DNA of 64,000 nt. Origin: DATAOG01 sp963840925 (GTDB lineage Bacteria; Pseudomonadota; Alphaproteobacteria; Geminicoccales; Geminicoccaceae). The translations under genes were made by a program, and so were the position numbers. Every line of letters begins with the position of its first letter. Position 1 is the stretch's first letter. The DNA is taken from positions 1 to 64,000 of the forward strand of contig CAWJAY010000019.1 of the NCBI GenBank assembly GCA_963840925.1, read 5' to 3'. This document shows positions 18,710-27,325 of the stretch, piece after piece. The notes beneath the pieces are model-generated. The model saw nothing but the letters and a program-made list of their open reading frames with translations, was not told the origin of the DNA and did no database searches.

Positions 18710-18784
18710 ATCAGCTGCGCTTCAGCTGAGAGTGCTAACCTCATGTAAGATGACGGTAATGCGCCCGTATCTGAAGTTCTGCTC

Positions 18785-18901
18785 TTAATTGTTAACCTTA
18801 ATATCTCTTGCCCTCGATTGTCATCGCGCGCAGAAGGCATACTAAAGGACGCTACATTTCCAGCGAATTGCCTTGCTTCAAAGGCCAAGGGTTTATTAAC
18901 C
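18785..18901 (+). promoter_or_regulatory. AT-rich upstream region with TTAA/TTAACC elements
   Basis: The 199 bases between surE and the LytM lipoprotein are unusually A+T-rich for this genome. TTAA occurs at 18785, 18792 and 18798, with TTAACC at 18792, and again as TTAACC at 18896, just before the ATG. In alphaproteobacteria TTAACC half-sites spaced by seven bases bind CtrA; the spacing here does not match a full CtrA box. This is most likely the promoter region of the downstream gene. Confidence 0.35.
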
Positions 18902-18908
18902 TTGCGCC

Positions 18909-19973
18909 ATGCAAAGACTTGTTTGGCAAAAGAGCCAGTGGCGACTGGCGCTGATCATGGTCGCGGGCGGGGTCGCGGCGGCCTGCTCGACCTATCGTCC
19001 GCTCGACCACGGCAGCCAGGTGCCCTGGGCGGAGGCCAGCGGGGCGCCCGAGGTCGGCCTCTTGACCGAGATCGCGGTGCGCGGTGACGGCGGGCTGCCG
19101 GCGAAGCGGCCGGCGGTCGCGCTGCCGGGCGAGGGCTACGTCGTGCAGCGCGGCGATCGCCTGGCGAGCCTTGCGGCCAGCTGGGGCGTCAGCGTGCGCG
19201 CGCTCGCAAAGGCCAATCAGCTCGAGGCGCCCTACCTGATCTACGTCGGCCAGGTCCTGCGGATTCCCGCGGGTGCGCCGCCGGCCGGGCGGAACCAGAC
19301 CCAGGTCGCGGATGCCGGGCTCGACGTGGCGCCCGCAGCCGGCGCCAGCCTGGTCGATCACCACGTGGTCCAGCGCGGCGAGACGTTGTGGGCGATCTCG
19401 CAGCGGGTCAACGTGTCGATGGTCGAGCTCGCGGCCGCCAATCAGATCGCCGCACCCTACCAGGTCTTCGCCGGCCAGCGGCTGCGGATTCCCGGCCCTG
19501 ACGAGGTCACGGCGGCCAGCACCCTGGCCGCCCACCGGCCGAGCACCGGCGAGCCGCCGGCCCTCAGCGGCCGCGGCTTCCTATGGCCGGTCAATGGCAA
19601 GGTGGTCGGCGGCTTCGGCCGTACCGACCAGGGCCAGCGGCGCGACGGCATCGACATCGCGGCCCGCGAGGGCGCCCCGGTGCTCGCCGCCGAGGACGGC
19701 ATCGTCGCCTACGCCGGCACCGGCATCCGCGGCCATGGCCGCCTGATCCTGCTGCGCCACAGCGAGGGCTACATCACGACCTACGCCCACAATGCCGCGC
19801 TGTTGGTCGAGGTCGGCCAGCTGGTCGAGCGCGGCCAGGTGATCGCCCGGGTCGGCTCGACCGGCGATGCCGCGCGCAGCATGCTGCACTTCGAGCTGCG
19901 CAAGGGCCGCAAGCCGATCGATCCGGAGACCATCCTGGTGCGCGAGCCGACCACGGTCGCCAGCACCGAATAG
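18909..19973 (+). CDS. NlpD/DipM-like lipoprotein: two LysM domains and a degenerate LytM (M23) domain
   Basis: An envelope lipoprotein of 354 residues that probably activates cell-division amidases. The N-terminal membrane segment ends in a lipobox VAAAC with Cys26. LysM repeats lie at about 76-120 (YVVQRGDRLASLA) and 151-197 (HHVVQRGETLWAIS). The M23 fold covers about 223-345. The first HxxxD-type zinc site reads RRDGIDIA, with Arg in place of the ligand His, and the HxH motif reads MLHFEL, with Met in place of the first His. So it should not bind zinc, as in E. coli NlpD and EnvC. The position after surE agrees with nlpD synteny. Confidence 0.88.
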   Translation: MQRLVWQKSQWRLALIMVAGGVAAACSTYRPLDHGSQVPWAEASGAPEVGLLTEIAVRGDGGLPAKRPAVALPGEGYVVQRGDRLASLAASWGVSVRALAKANQLEAPYLIYVGQVLRIPAGAPPAGRNQTQVADAGLDVAPAAGASLVDHHVVQRGETLWAISQRVNVSMVELAAANQIAAPYQVFAGQRLRIPGPDEVTAASTLAAHRPSTGEPPALSGRGFLWPVNGKVVGGFGRTDQGQRRDGIDIAAREGAPVLAAEDGIVAYAGTGIRGHGRLILLRHSEGYITTYAHNAALLVEVGQLVERGQVIARVGSTGDAARSMLHFELRKGRKPIDPETILVREPTTVASTE

Positions 19974-20051
19974 CCCCAGCGTAGCGCTGGACAGCCCCCG
20001 GCGAAGCTGGTCTGCTGGCGCCCGGTCGATCGAGAGCGGGCGTCATAGCTG

Positions 20052-20384
20052 ATGACCGTTGGCACCAAGATCACGCGACGCGTCCGCGGCGCAGCCAGCC
20101 ATCCCTCGATCGCGGGCATGATCGAGCAGATTCGCCGGGTGCCGTCGGTCGAGCGAATCCTGCTGTTCGGCTCCCGCGCGCGGGGGGATCACCACGAGCG
20201 CTCCGACATCGACCTCGCGGTCGCCTGCCCCGCGGCCGACGACGCCGACTGGGCGAAGATCTGGCTGATCGCCGACGACGCCCCGACGCTGCTGGCGGTC
20301 GATCTCGTCCGCCTGGAGCACGCCGGCGACGCGCTGCGCCAGCAGATCGAGCGGGAAGGCCTGGTCCTCTATGAACGTCGATAA
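20052..20384 (+). CDS. mntA: MntA-type nucleotidyltransferase antitoxin (MNT domain)
   Basis: A minimal polymerase-beta-like nucleotidyltransferase of 110 residues. The motif GS-X10-DxD of MNT proteins is exact: Gly40-Ser41, then Asp52 and Asp54 in GSRARGDHHERSDIDLA. In characterised systems MntA AMPylates and so neutralises the HEPN ribonuclease HepT. It overlaps the next gene by 14 bases, so the pair is translationally coupled. The older name for such pairs is HI0073/HI0074. The assignment as a toxin-antitoxin system rests on motif and pairing. Confidence 0.85.
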   Translation: MTVGTKITRRVRGAASHPSIAGMIEQIRRVPSVERILLFGSRARGDHHERSDIDLAVACPAADDADWAKIWLIADDAPTLLAVDLVRLEHAGDALRQQIEREGLVLYERR

Positions 20385-20772
20385 GCTCCAGCAGGCGCTT
20401 GACAGCCTGGGCAGCGCCTTGGCCCGCCTGGAAGGGGCGTTCGCTTTGCCGAACGACGATGACGTCACGCGCGACGTCGTGATCCTGCGCTTCGTGCTGG
20501 TCTACGAGACCAGCTGGATGGCGCTGAAGCGGTGTCTTGCAAGCGAGCAGATCGACGTGCGCTATCCGAAGGCAGCTTTTCGCGAGGCCTATCGCGTCGG
20601 CTGGCTCGAGCATGAGACGCCGTGGATCAATATGCTGGCCGATCGCAACCTGATCGCCCACACCTACAACGAAGTCACGGCGATCCAGGTCTACGAGAAT
20701 ATCAGAGGCTATCTGCCGGAGTTCCGCCAGCTCTACACGTATCTGAGCGGGCGGTTCGGGGCTGGGAGCTGA
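20371..20772 (+). CDS. hepT: HEPN-domain protein, HepT-like toxin (nucleotidyltransferase substrate-binding family)
   Basis: An all-helical protein of 133 residues that closely matches the HI0074-type HEPN family. The catalytic RX4HXY motif is intact: Arg92, His97 and Tyr99 in RNLIAHTY, so ribonuclease activity is plausible. The arrangement antitoxin first, toxin second with overlapping frames is typical of MNT-HEPN pairs. It is convergent with the DUF815 ATPase, with the two stops one base apart. It lies between two genes that are usually neighbours in alphaproteobacteria, suggesting insertion. Confidence 0.85.
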   Translation: MNVDKLQQALDSLGSALARLEGAFALPNDDDVTRDVVILRFVLVYETSWMALKRCLASEQIDVRYPKAAFREAYRVGWLEHETPWINMLADRNLIAHTYNEVTAIQVYENIRGYLPEFRQLYTYLSGRFGAGS

Positions 20773-20773
20773 G

Positions 20774-21621
20774 CTAACCGCCACCCTCGCGGCCGAGCAG
20801 GTCCTGGACGAACTGCCAGGCGACCCGGCCGGAGCGGGCGCCCCGGGTCTGGGCCCACTCCAGCGCCTCGCGCCGGAGCCGCGCGGCCTCGATCCTGAGC
20901 CCGAAATGGGCGACGTAGCCCTGGACCATCGCCAGGTAGTCGTCCTGTGAGCAGGGGTGGAAGCCGAGCCAGAGGCCGAAGCGGTCGGACAGCGACACCT
21001 TCTCCTCGACCGCCTCGCCCGGGTGGATCGCGGTCTGGCGCTCGTTCTCGATCATGTCGCGCGGCATCAGGTGGCGGCGGTTCGAGGTCGCGTAGAACAG
21101 CACGTTGTCCGGCCGACCCTCGATCCCGCCCTCGAGCACGGCCTTCAGCGACTTGTAGGTGGTATCGCCGGAATCGAAGCTCAGATCATCGCAGAACAGC
21201 AGGCAGCGCCGCTCGCTTGCGGCCAGGCGCTGGAGCAGCCGCGGCAGGCTGTCGACGTCCTCGCGATGGATCTCGATCAGCGCGAGCGCGCCCGGCTGCG
21301 CGGCCTGGATCTGCGCATGGATCGCCTTGATCAGCGAGCTCTTGCCCATGCCGCGGGCGCCCCACAAGAGCGCGTTGTTGGCCGGGCGGCCGGCGGCGAA
21401 GCGCCGGGTGTTGGCGAGCAGGATGTCGCGCACCCGGTCGATCCCGACCAAAAGCGGCAGCGGCACATGGGCGACCGTCGCGACCGGCCGTAGCTCGTGC
21501 GCCTGCGCCTCCCAGACGAACGCGTCGGCGACCTCGAGATCGACCGCGGCAAGGTCGGCGGCGCCAGGCGCTCGACCGCGGTCACGAGCCGAAGCAAAAG
21601 CCCGGTCAGGTCGGCTGCCAT
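20774..21621 (-). CDS. DUF815 family AAA-type ATPase, one frameshift
   Basis: A P-loop ATPase of about 283 residues. Walker A is LLWGARGMGKSSLIKAI, Walker B is CLLFCDDLSFD, and an Arg/Asn-rich sensor YATSNRRHLMP follows, all diagnostic of DUF815 (PF05673). The true start is the ATG at 21621 (MAADLTGLLLRLVTAVERL); the frame shifts near 21558, just before ADLAAVDLEVADAF, by the loss of one base. A longer open frame in the second phase runs back into the LysR gene and is artificial. The biochemical role is unknown. In related genomes this gene directly precedes yajC-secD-secF. Confidence 0.87.
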
Positions 21622-21684
21622 GCAGGCTCACGAGCCGTGGGCCTCGAAAGCGCCGCGGCAGGCTAGGAGCTGTCCGGTGCTCGA

Positions 21685-22595
21685 TCAAGCCGCACTCGCG
21701 GCCGCCGGCCGCCTCTCCTTGGCCTCCCCCAGCAGCCAGGCGCGGAACGCCCTGATCCTGGGCTGCTCGGCGGTCGCCTCGGGGCTGACCAGGTAGTACG
21801 CCAGATCGTGCGGCACGCTGACCTCGAACAGCCGGACCAGGCGGCCGGCGGCGAGGTCGCCGCGGCCAACACGCTCCGGGCGAGCGCCACGCCCTGACCC
21901 TCGGCCGCGGCCTGCACGACCATGCCGGAGTCGGTGAACATCGGGCCGCGTTTTGCGTCCACCCCCGGCGACCCCGGCCAGCTCCAGCCACAGCTGCCAG
22001 TCGGTGTGGTCGTCGTCGTGCAGCAGCACGTGCTCTCGAAGGTCCTCCGGACGCCGCAGCGGATGCGGGCCGCGCAGCAACTCCGGGCTGCAGACCGGCA
22101 CCAGGCTCTCGCCGAACAGCTGGTCGACCCGAAGCCCCGGGTAGGTGCCGCGGCCCATCCGGATGCCGACGTCGACGTCGTCGCGCGCGAAGTCCACCAG
22201 CTGCGACGAAGCGCTGACCCGAAGGTCGAGGTCGGGGTGCGCCGCCCGGAAGCGACCGAGCCGCGGCACCAGCCATTTGGCCGCGAACGACGGCAGCACG
22301 CTGACCGTCAGGCTGCCGCTCGAGCCGCCGGTGGCGAGCTGCTCGGTCGCGGCCGCGATCTGATCGAAGGCGTTGCGGACCGGCGGCAGATAGCGCTGCG
22401 CCTCCTCGGTCAGCAGCAGCCCGCGCGGCAGCCGGCGGAACAGCCGCACTCCGAGGCGCTCCTCGAGGCCCTTGATCTGGTGGCTGATCGCGGTCTGGGT
22501 CACGTGCAGCTCGTCGGCCGCACGGGTGAAGCTCAAGTGCCGCGGGCGGCTTCGAAAGCGCGCAGCGCGTTGAGCGGCGGCAGCCGCCGGCTCAT
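21685..22595 (-). CDS. LysR family transcriptional regulator (GcvA-like), three frameshifts
   Basis: The N-terminal helix-turn-helix begins LPPLNALRAFEAA and continues SFTRAADELHVTQTAISHQI, characteristic of the GcvA/AmpR branch; the effector domain follows (LTVSVLPSFAAKWLVPRL). The start is the ATG at 22595. One base is missing before RHLSFTRAAD (near 22542), so a short open frame starts falsely at 22536. Two further shifts near 21960 and 21870 bracket the segment FTDSGMVVQAAAEGQGVALARSVLA and restore the phase. About 303 residues when repaired. It is divergent from the DUF1127 gene; the target is unknown. Confidence 0.8.
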
Positions 22596-22710
22596 CGCCG
22601 GCCCAGATGAGGATCTCTCATATCGAGCATGAAAAACCATCGTTGGTCGGATCGCAAGGGCTGGCGTATCTCTCAAGGCACGGGCACTGCCGAACATGAG
22701 GAGAACTCAT

Positions 22711-22944
22711 ATGTCGACGATCAGCCTTCGCTCCTCCCCCGCGACCCTCGCCGGGCTCCGGCCAGGCGGTCGCTCCAGCTGGCAGCGCGAGCTCGCCCGT
22801 GTGCTCGACCGTGCGCTCGCCTGGCACGAGCGGGCGCGCCAGCGGCGCCAGCTGCAGAGCCTGAGCGATCACATGCTGCACGACATCGGTCTCGGCCGCG
22901 CCGACGTCGAAGCCGAGACCGCAAAGCCGTTCTGGCAGCCCTGA
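22711..22944 (+). CDS. DUF1127 domain-containing small protein
   Basis: A protein of 77 residues with the Arg-rich YjiS-like DUF1127 (PF06568) motif at the C-terminal half: RARQRRQLQSLSDHMLHDIGLGRADVE. The ATG at 22711 has AGGAG seven bases upstream. Small DUF1127 proteins in alphaproteobacteria have been linked to RNA turnover and phosphate metabolism; nothing in the sequence tells which applies here. It is divergent from the LysR gene and convergent with the methyltransferase. Confidence 0.9.
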   Translation: MSTISLRSSPATLAGLRPGGRSSWQRELARVLDRALAWHERARQRRQLQSLSDHMLHDIGLGRADVEAETAKPFWQP

Positions 22945-22960
22945 GGACCCGCCGCTCGTT

Positions 22961-22986
22961 CGGGCGCTCTAAGCCTTGAGCGCCCG
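22961..22986. terminator. Possible bidirectional terminator stem-loop
   Basis: CGGGCGCTC at 22961-22969 pairs perfectly with GAGCGCCCG at 22978-22986 around an eight-base loop. It lies between the convergent ends of the DUF1127 gene and the methyltransferase and partly inside the last codons of the latter. There is no T tract on either side, so function as an intrinsic terminator is uncertain. Confidence 0.35.
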
Positions 22987-23784
22987 GATCGAGTACATCA
23001 GCGGCAGCCGCTCCGGGGCCTCGGGCAGCCGCCACCAGCCGGCCTCGTCCTCGACCATGAACGGCAGCGCCTGCCACAGGCAGGTTCGATGCTCGTGCAG
23101 CGATTGGATCGTGAGGCCGGCCTCGATCAGAGCGGTCACCACCTCGCCAACGCCGTGCTGCCAGACGTAGTGCGTGGTCGCGGGTGCTGCGCGGGTCTGG
23201 TCCCAGGCCGGCGCACCGTCCCAGCGCTTGGGTGATCCGGTCTCGAAGTAGGGCAGGCCGATCACCAGCTGGCGGTCCGCTCGCTCGTCGTCGAGCGACC
23301 AGAGGACCGGATGCGCTTCCCGGATGTAAAAGACCCCGCCCGGCGCCAGCAGCCGGCCGACCGCGGCTGCCCAAGCGCGGATGTCCGGCAGCCAGCAGAG
23401 CGCGCCGCCGCCGGTATAGACGACCTCGAAGCGCTCGGAAATGACCTCCGGGGCGGCGTAGAGCTCGGTTTCGACGAACCGGGCGGGCAGGCGGGCGCGG
23501 CTCGCCAGATCGCGGGCGGCCGCGATCGCGCCCGGCGCGAAGTCGACCCCGGTCACGACGGCGCCGAGCCTGGCCCAGGCCAGCGTGTCGAGGCCGAAGT
23601 GGCACTGCAGGTGGAGCAGCCGCTTGCCAGTGACGTCGCCGATCGCCTCCCGGTCGGCGGCGACCATCATGGTCAGCCGGTCAGGGTCGTTGAGAAAGCC
23701 TTCGACGTCCCAGCTCGCGAGGTTGAGCGCGGCCTCGCGATCCCAGTAGTCGCGGTTCGCGCTGCGGAACCGATCGATCGTCAT
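22969..23784 (-). CDS. Class I SAM-dependent methyltransferase
   Basis: A protein of 271 residues with the Rossmann methyltransferase motifs: LLHLQCHFGLDTLAWA (motif I), VTGVDFAPGAIAAA (the acidic end of strand beta-2), and LLAPGGVFYIREAHPVLW (post motif). The start at 23784 is preceded by GGAGG six bases upstream. The LHLQCHFGLD form of motif I is shared by a group of uncharacterised bacterial methyltransferases; the substrate is unknown. It lies leftward between DUF1127 and yajC, in a segment that interrupts the usual DUF815-yajC neighbourhood. Confidence 0.87.
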   Translation of the reverse strand: MTIDRFRSANRDYWDREAALNLASWDVEGFLNDPDRLTMMVAADREAIGDVTGKRLLHLQCHFGLDTLAWARLGAVVTGVDFAPGAIAAARDLASRARLPARFVETELYAAPEVISERFEVVYTGGGALCWLPDIRAWAAAVGRLLAPGGVFYIREAHPVLWSLDDERADRQLVIGLPYFETGSPKRWDGAPAWDQTRAAPATTHYVWQHGVGEVVTALIEAGLTIQSLHEHRTCLWQALPFMVEDEAGWWRLPEAPERLPLMYSIRALKA

Positions 23785-23991
23785 AGAAGCCTCCCGGGCC
23801 GGGCCAGATCCCGATCGTAGCGCCGGCGCGACGCCGCCACCATCCCAAGCGGGCCTGCCGAGCCTTGACCGCTGCAAGGGGCGCAACTACTTCCCAGCCA
23901 GAAGTCTGGTCGGCCGCGTGCTGTTGGCATTTGGTCAGGGCGCGGCTATAGTCCGCGGCCACTTCGGCGCCCGCTCTCGACGAGGAACGTG

Positions 23992-24395
23992 ATGCTGTTT
24001 TCCCCGGCCTACGCCCAGGCGGCGGGCGGTGCCCCCGCTGGTTTCGACCTGATCTCGCTGCTGCCATTGGTGCTGATATTCGTCGTGTTCTATTTCCTGC
24101 TGATCCGGCCGCAGCAGAAGAAGGTGAAGACCCACCGCGAAATGATCGGCGCGGTCAAGCGCGGCGACAAGGTGCTGACCGGCGGCGGCATCATCGGCAC
24201 CGTGGTCAAGGTCGAGGAGGGCGACGACGTCCTGCTGGTCGAGATCGCCAAGGACATCCGGGTGCGGGTCGCGCGCGGCACGATCTCCGATGTCCTGAAC
24301 AAACCCCAGGACCGCCGCTCAGGCCAAGGCCGAGGGGGGCGCTGGAGACTCCGGCCAAGACCGGCCTGATGGCGCAGCTGTTCGGCAAGAAATAG
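23992..24395 (+). CDS. yajC: Preprotein translocase subunit YajC, frameshifted near the C-terminus
   Basis: A single-span membrane partner of SecDF, about 135 residues. The membrane helix LISLLPLVLIFVVFYFLLIRPQQKK and the soluble segment VKRGDKVLTGGGIIGTVVKVEEGDDVLLVE are diagnostic. The ATG at 23992 has GAGGA about five bases upstream; a GTG overlaps just before it. After DVLNK the phase changes near 24305 and again near 24353. Following it gives AQAKAEGGAGDS and then the sensible ending KTGLMAQLFGKK with a TAG at 24395. Both changes fit a lost CG or GC dinucleotide. Confidence 0.9.
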
Positions 24396-24401
24396 CCGTC
24401 G

Positions 24402-25980
24402 ATGCTCCGCTTCCCCACCTGGAAGGTCGCCCTGATCCTCGGGATCTGCGCGCTCGGCCTGGTCCTGAGCCTGCCCAACCTGTTCCCGCGCGCCGAGCTG
24501 GAGCGGCTGCCGGGCTGGCTGCCGCACAACCAGATCAACCTGGGCCTGGACCTCCAGGGCGGCTCGCACCTGTTGCTCGAGGTCGATCTGGACGCGGTCG
24601 TCGAGGAGCGGCTCGATACGCTGGTCGACGACATCCGCGGCGTGCTGCGGCCGGCCCGGATCGGCTATCGCGGCCTCGGCGTGCACGGCGACGCCGTGGC
24701 ACTGACGCTCACCAGCCCGGCGATGCCGCCCAGGCGCTCGAGCTGCTGGGGCAGCTCGACCCCAATCCGTTGGCCAGGGAGCTCGAGGTGGTCGCGAGGG
24801 ACGGCGGCCGGATCGACGTCCGCCTGACCGAGAGCACGATCCGCGATCTCAGGATTCCGCGGTCCGGCAGTCGCTCGAGATCGTGCGCCGGCGGATCGAC
24901 GAGGTCGGCACCCGCGAGCCGACCATTCAGCGCCAGGGCAACAACCGGATCCTGGTCCAGGTGCCGGGCGAGAAGGACCCCGAGAGCATCAAGCGCCTGC
25001 TGGGCCAGACCGCCAAGCTGACCTTCCACCTGGTCGACCTCGAGGTGCCGCTGCAGCAGGCGCTGGCCGGCAACCTGCCACCCGGCTCGGAGCTGATGCC
25101 GAGCAGCGAGCAGGGCGGTGGCGAGCAGGTCGTGGTCCGCAAGCGGATCGAGGTCAGCGGCGAGAGCCTGGTCGACGCCCAGCCGACCTACCAGGACAAC
25201 CAGCCGGTCGTGAGCTTCCGCTTCAATTCGGTCGGCGCCCGCAAGTTCGGCGAGGTCACCCGCGAGCACGTCGGCGAGCTGCTCGCGATCGTGCTCGACG
25301 GCAAGGTGATCAGCTCGCCGCGGATCCGCGAGCCGATCCTGGGCGGCAGCGGCGTGATCTCGGGCAGCTTCACGACCCAATCGGCCGACGAGCTTGCGGT
25401 CCTGCTGAGGGCAGGCGCGCTGCCGGCGCCGCTCGAGATCGTCGAGGAGCGCAGCGTCGGGCCCGATCTCGGCGCCGACTCGGTCCGGGCCGGCAAGATC
25501 GCCGGCGTGGTCGCGTTCGCGGCCGTGATGGTGTTCATGGTCGTCTACTACGGGCTGTTCGGGATCATCGCCGACCTGGCTCTGGTCGCCAATCTGTTCT
25601 TGATGTTCGGCGCGCTCTCGGCGTTGCAGGCGACGCTGACCCTGCCCGGCATCGCCGGCATCGTGCTGACGATCGGCATGGCGGTCGATGCCAACGTGCT
25701 GATCTACGAGCGGATCCGCGAGGAGGCGCGCCGCGGCCGCACGCCGCTCGCCGCGGTCGATGCCGGCTTCCGCGAGGCGCAGCGGACGATCATCGATGCC
25801 AATCTGACGACCTTGATCGCGGCGGTGCTGCTCTACGCGTTCGGCTCCGGTCCGGTGCGCGGCTTCGCGGTGACGCTTGGCATCGGCATCATCACGACGA
25901 TGTTCACCGCGATCAGTCTCAGCCGATTGCTGGTCGCGAGCTGGCTGTGGCGCGCGCGCCCGGCCATGCTGCCCGTTTGA
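24402..25980 (+). CDS. secD: Protein translocase subunit SecD, two frameshifts
   Basis: Uses the proton motive force with SecF to pull proteins out of the Sec channel; about 526 residues. The first membrane helix (VALILGICALGLVLSLPNLF) is followed by NLGLDLQGGSHLLLEVD, the periplasmic P1 head, and five C-terminal helices carrying GIAGIVLTIGMAVDANVLIYERIREE. The frame changes near 24720 (a lost G before DAAQALELLGQL) and near 24862 (a lost G before SAVRQSLEIV). Restoring one base at each point gives an uninterrupted protein. It starts six bases after yajC. Confidence 0.93.
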
Positions 25981-25990
25981 GGACCCGGCC

Positions 25991-26933
25991 ATGCGCGGCC
26001 TCCGGCTGGTACCCGACAACACCAAGTTCCGCTTCATGCGGTACGAATACGTGGCCTACGCGATCACGGCCGTGATGATTCTGTGGCACGTTGATCCTGG
26101 TGCCGCTCAAAGGCCTGAACTTCGGGATCGACTTTCAGGGCGGCATCGTCATCGAGGCGGGGATGCCGGGCGAGCAGGCCGATCTCGCCGGCATGCGCCA
26201 GGCCCTCGACGGTCTCGGGCTGGGCGAGGTGGCGCTGCAGGAGTTCGGCAGCGCCAACGACGTTCTGATCCGGATCCAGCGCCAGGAGGGGGGCGAGGAG
26301 GCGCAGCAGGCCGCGGTCAGCAAGGTCAAGACCGCGCTCGCGGCGCAGTTCGGCCAGGACATCTCGTATCGGCGGGTCGAGTTCGTCGGCCCGAAGGTCA
26401 GCTCGGAGCTGCTCTGGGCCGGGACCCAGGCGGTCGTCTATGCCATCCTTGCGATCCTGGTCTACGTCTGGTTCCGCTTCGAATGGCAGTACGGGATCGG
26501 CGCGGTCATCTGCCTGATCCACGATTCGATCACGACCGTGGGCCTGTTCTGCCTCTTCAATCTGGAGTTTAACCTCGCCTCGGTCGCCGCGATCATGACC
26601 ATCGTGGGCTATTCGTTGAACGACACCGTCGTCATCTACGATCGCGTGCGCGAGAATCTGCGCAAGTACAAGTCGTTGCCGCTGCCCGAGCTGATCGATC
26701 TCTCGATCAACGAGACGCTGGCACGCACCGTGATGACCTCGCTGACCACGCTGCTCGCGCTGCTGGCGCTGGTCGTGTTCGGCGGCCCGGTGATCCGGGG
26801 CTTCACGATCGCGATGATCTGGGGCGTGATCTGCGGCACCTATTCCACGGTCTATGTCGCAACGCCGGTCTTGGTCCACTTCAAGCTGCGCCGGGCTGGC
26901 GAGGCGGCGGTGCCGGCGGCCAAGCCTGCCTGA
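25991..26933 (+). CDS. secF: Protein translocase subunit SecF, one frameshift
   Basis: The partner of SecD, about 314 residues. After the N-terminal MRGLRLVPDNTKFRFMRY the membrane helix is broken by a phase change near 26089. Losing CG from a CTGTCGGGC context would join AITAVMIL to GTLILVPLKGLNFGIDFQGG. The rest is intact: periplasmic domain, then VYVWFRFEWQYGIGAVI and IVGYSLNDTVVIYDRVRENL, the signature cytoplasmic-helix segment. It begins ten bases after secD. Confidence 0.92.
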
Positions 26934-26949
26934 GCCCGCCCCTGAGCCC

Positions 26950-27306
26950 GTGGACGCCGGCCGCCATCTGATCCAGGGCTACGACGCCGGCGGCTTCCGG
27001 ATCGCCGGCCACCGGCACGCGGGCTCGGTGCTGCTGCTGCGCGAGCGGACGCTCGCCTGGCCGGTCTCGGCCCCGGAACAGGTCACGGCCGAGAGCCTGG
27101 CGCCGATCCGGGCCGCCGAGCCTGCGGTCGAGATCCTGGTCCTGGGCTGCGGCGCCCGCTTCGCGATCGTCCCGGCCGAGCTACGCGCCACGCTCAGGGC
27201 GGATGGCATCGTCATCGAGGCGATGGACACCGGCGCCGCCTGCCGCACCTACAATCTGCTGCTTGCCGAGGATCGCCGGGTCGCCGCCGCGCTGATCGCC
27301 CTCTGA
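26950..27306 (+). CDS. Mth938-like domain-containing protein (DUF498)
   Basis: A soluble protein of about 118 residues of PF04430. The opening HLIQGYDAGGFRIAGHRHAGSVLL and the core EILVLGCGARFAIVPAELRATL through EAMDTGAACRTYNLLLAEDRRVAAALI are typical. The GTG at 26950 is chosen because it stands just before the conserved region, 16 bases after secF. In alphaproteobacteria this gene commonly follows secF, and the family includes human NDUFAF3; its molecular role in bacteria is not established. Convergent with cydB. Confidence 0.85.
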   Translation: MDAGRHLIQGYDAGGFRIAGHRHAGSVLLLRERTLAWPVSAPEQVTAESLAPIRAAEPAVEILVLGCGARFAIVPAELRATLRADGIVIEAMDTGAACRTYNLLLAEDRRVAAALIAL

Positions 27307-27325
27307 GGACGCCGCGGACCGCCCG

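Noticed and set aside
20774..22276. A single 500-residue minus-strand protein joining the ATPase and part of the LysR gene
   Set aside because: It arises because a lost base puts the ATPase into a phase that stays open backwards through the LysR gene; the true starts are at 21621 and 22595.
24402..26933. Programmed frameshifting in secD and secF
   Set aside because: No slippery heptamer or downstream pseudoknot-like element was evident, and similar breaks occur in unrelated genes, so sequence error is the simpler explanation.
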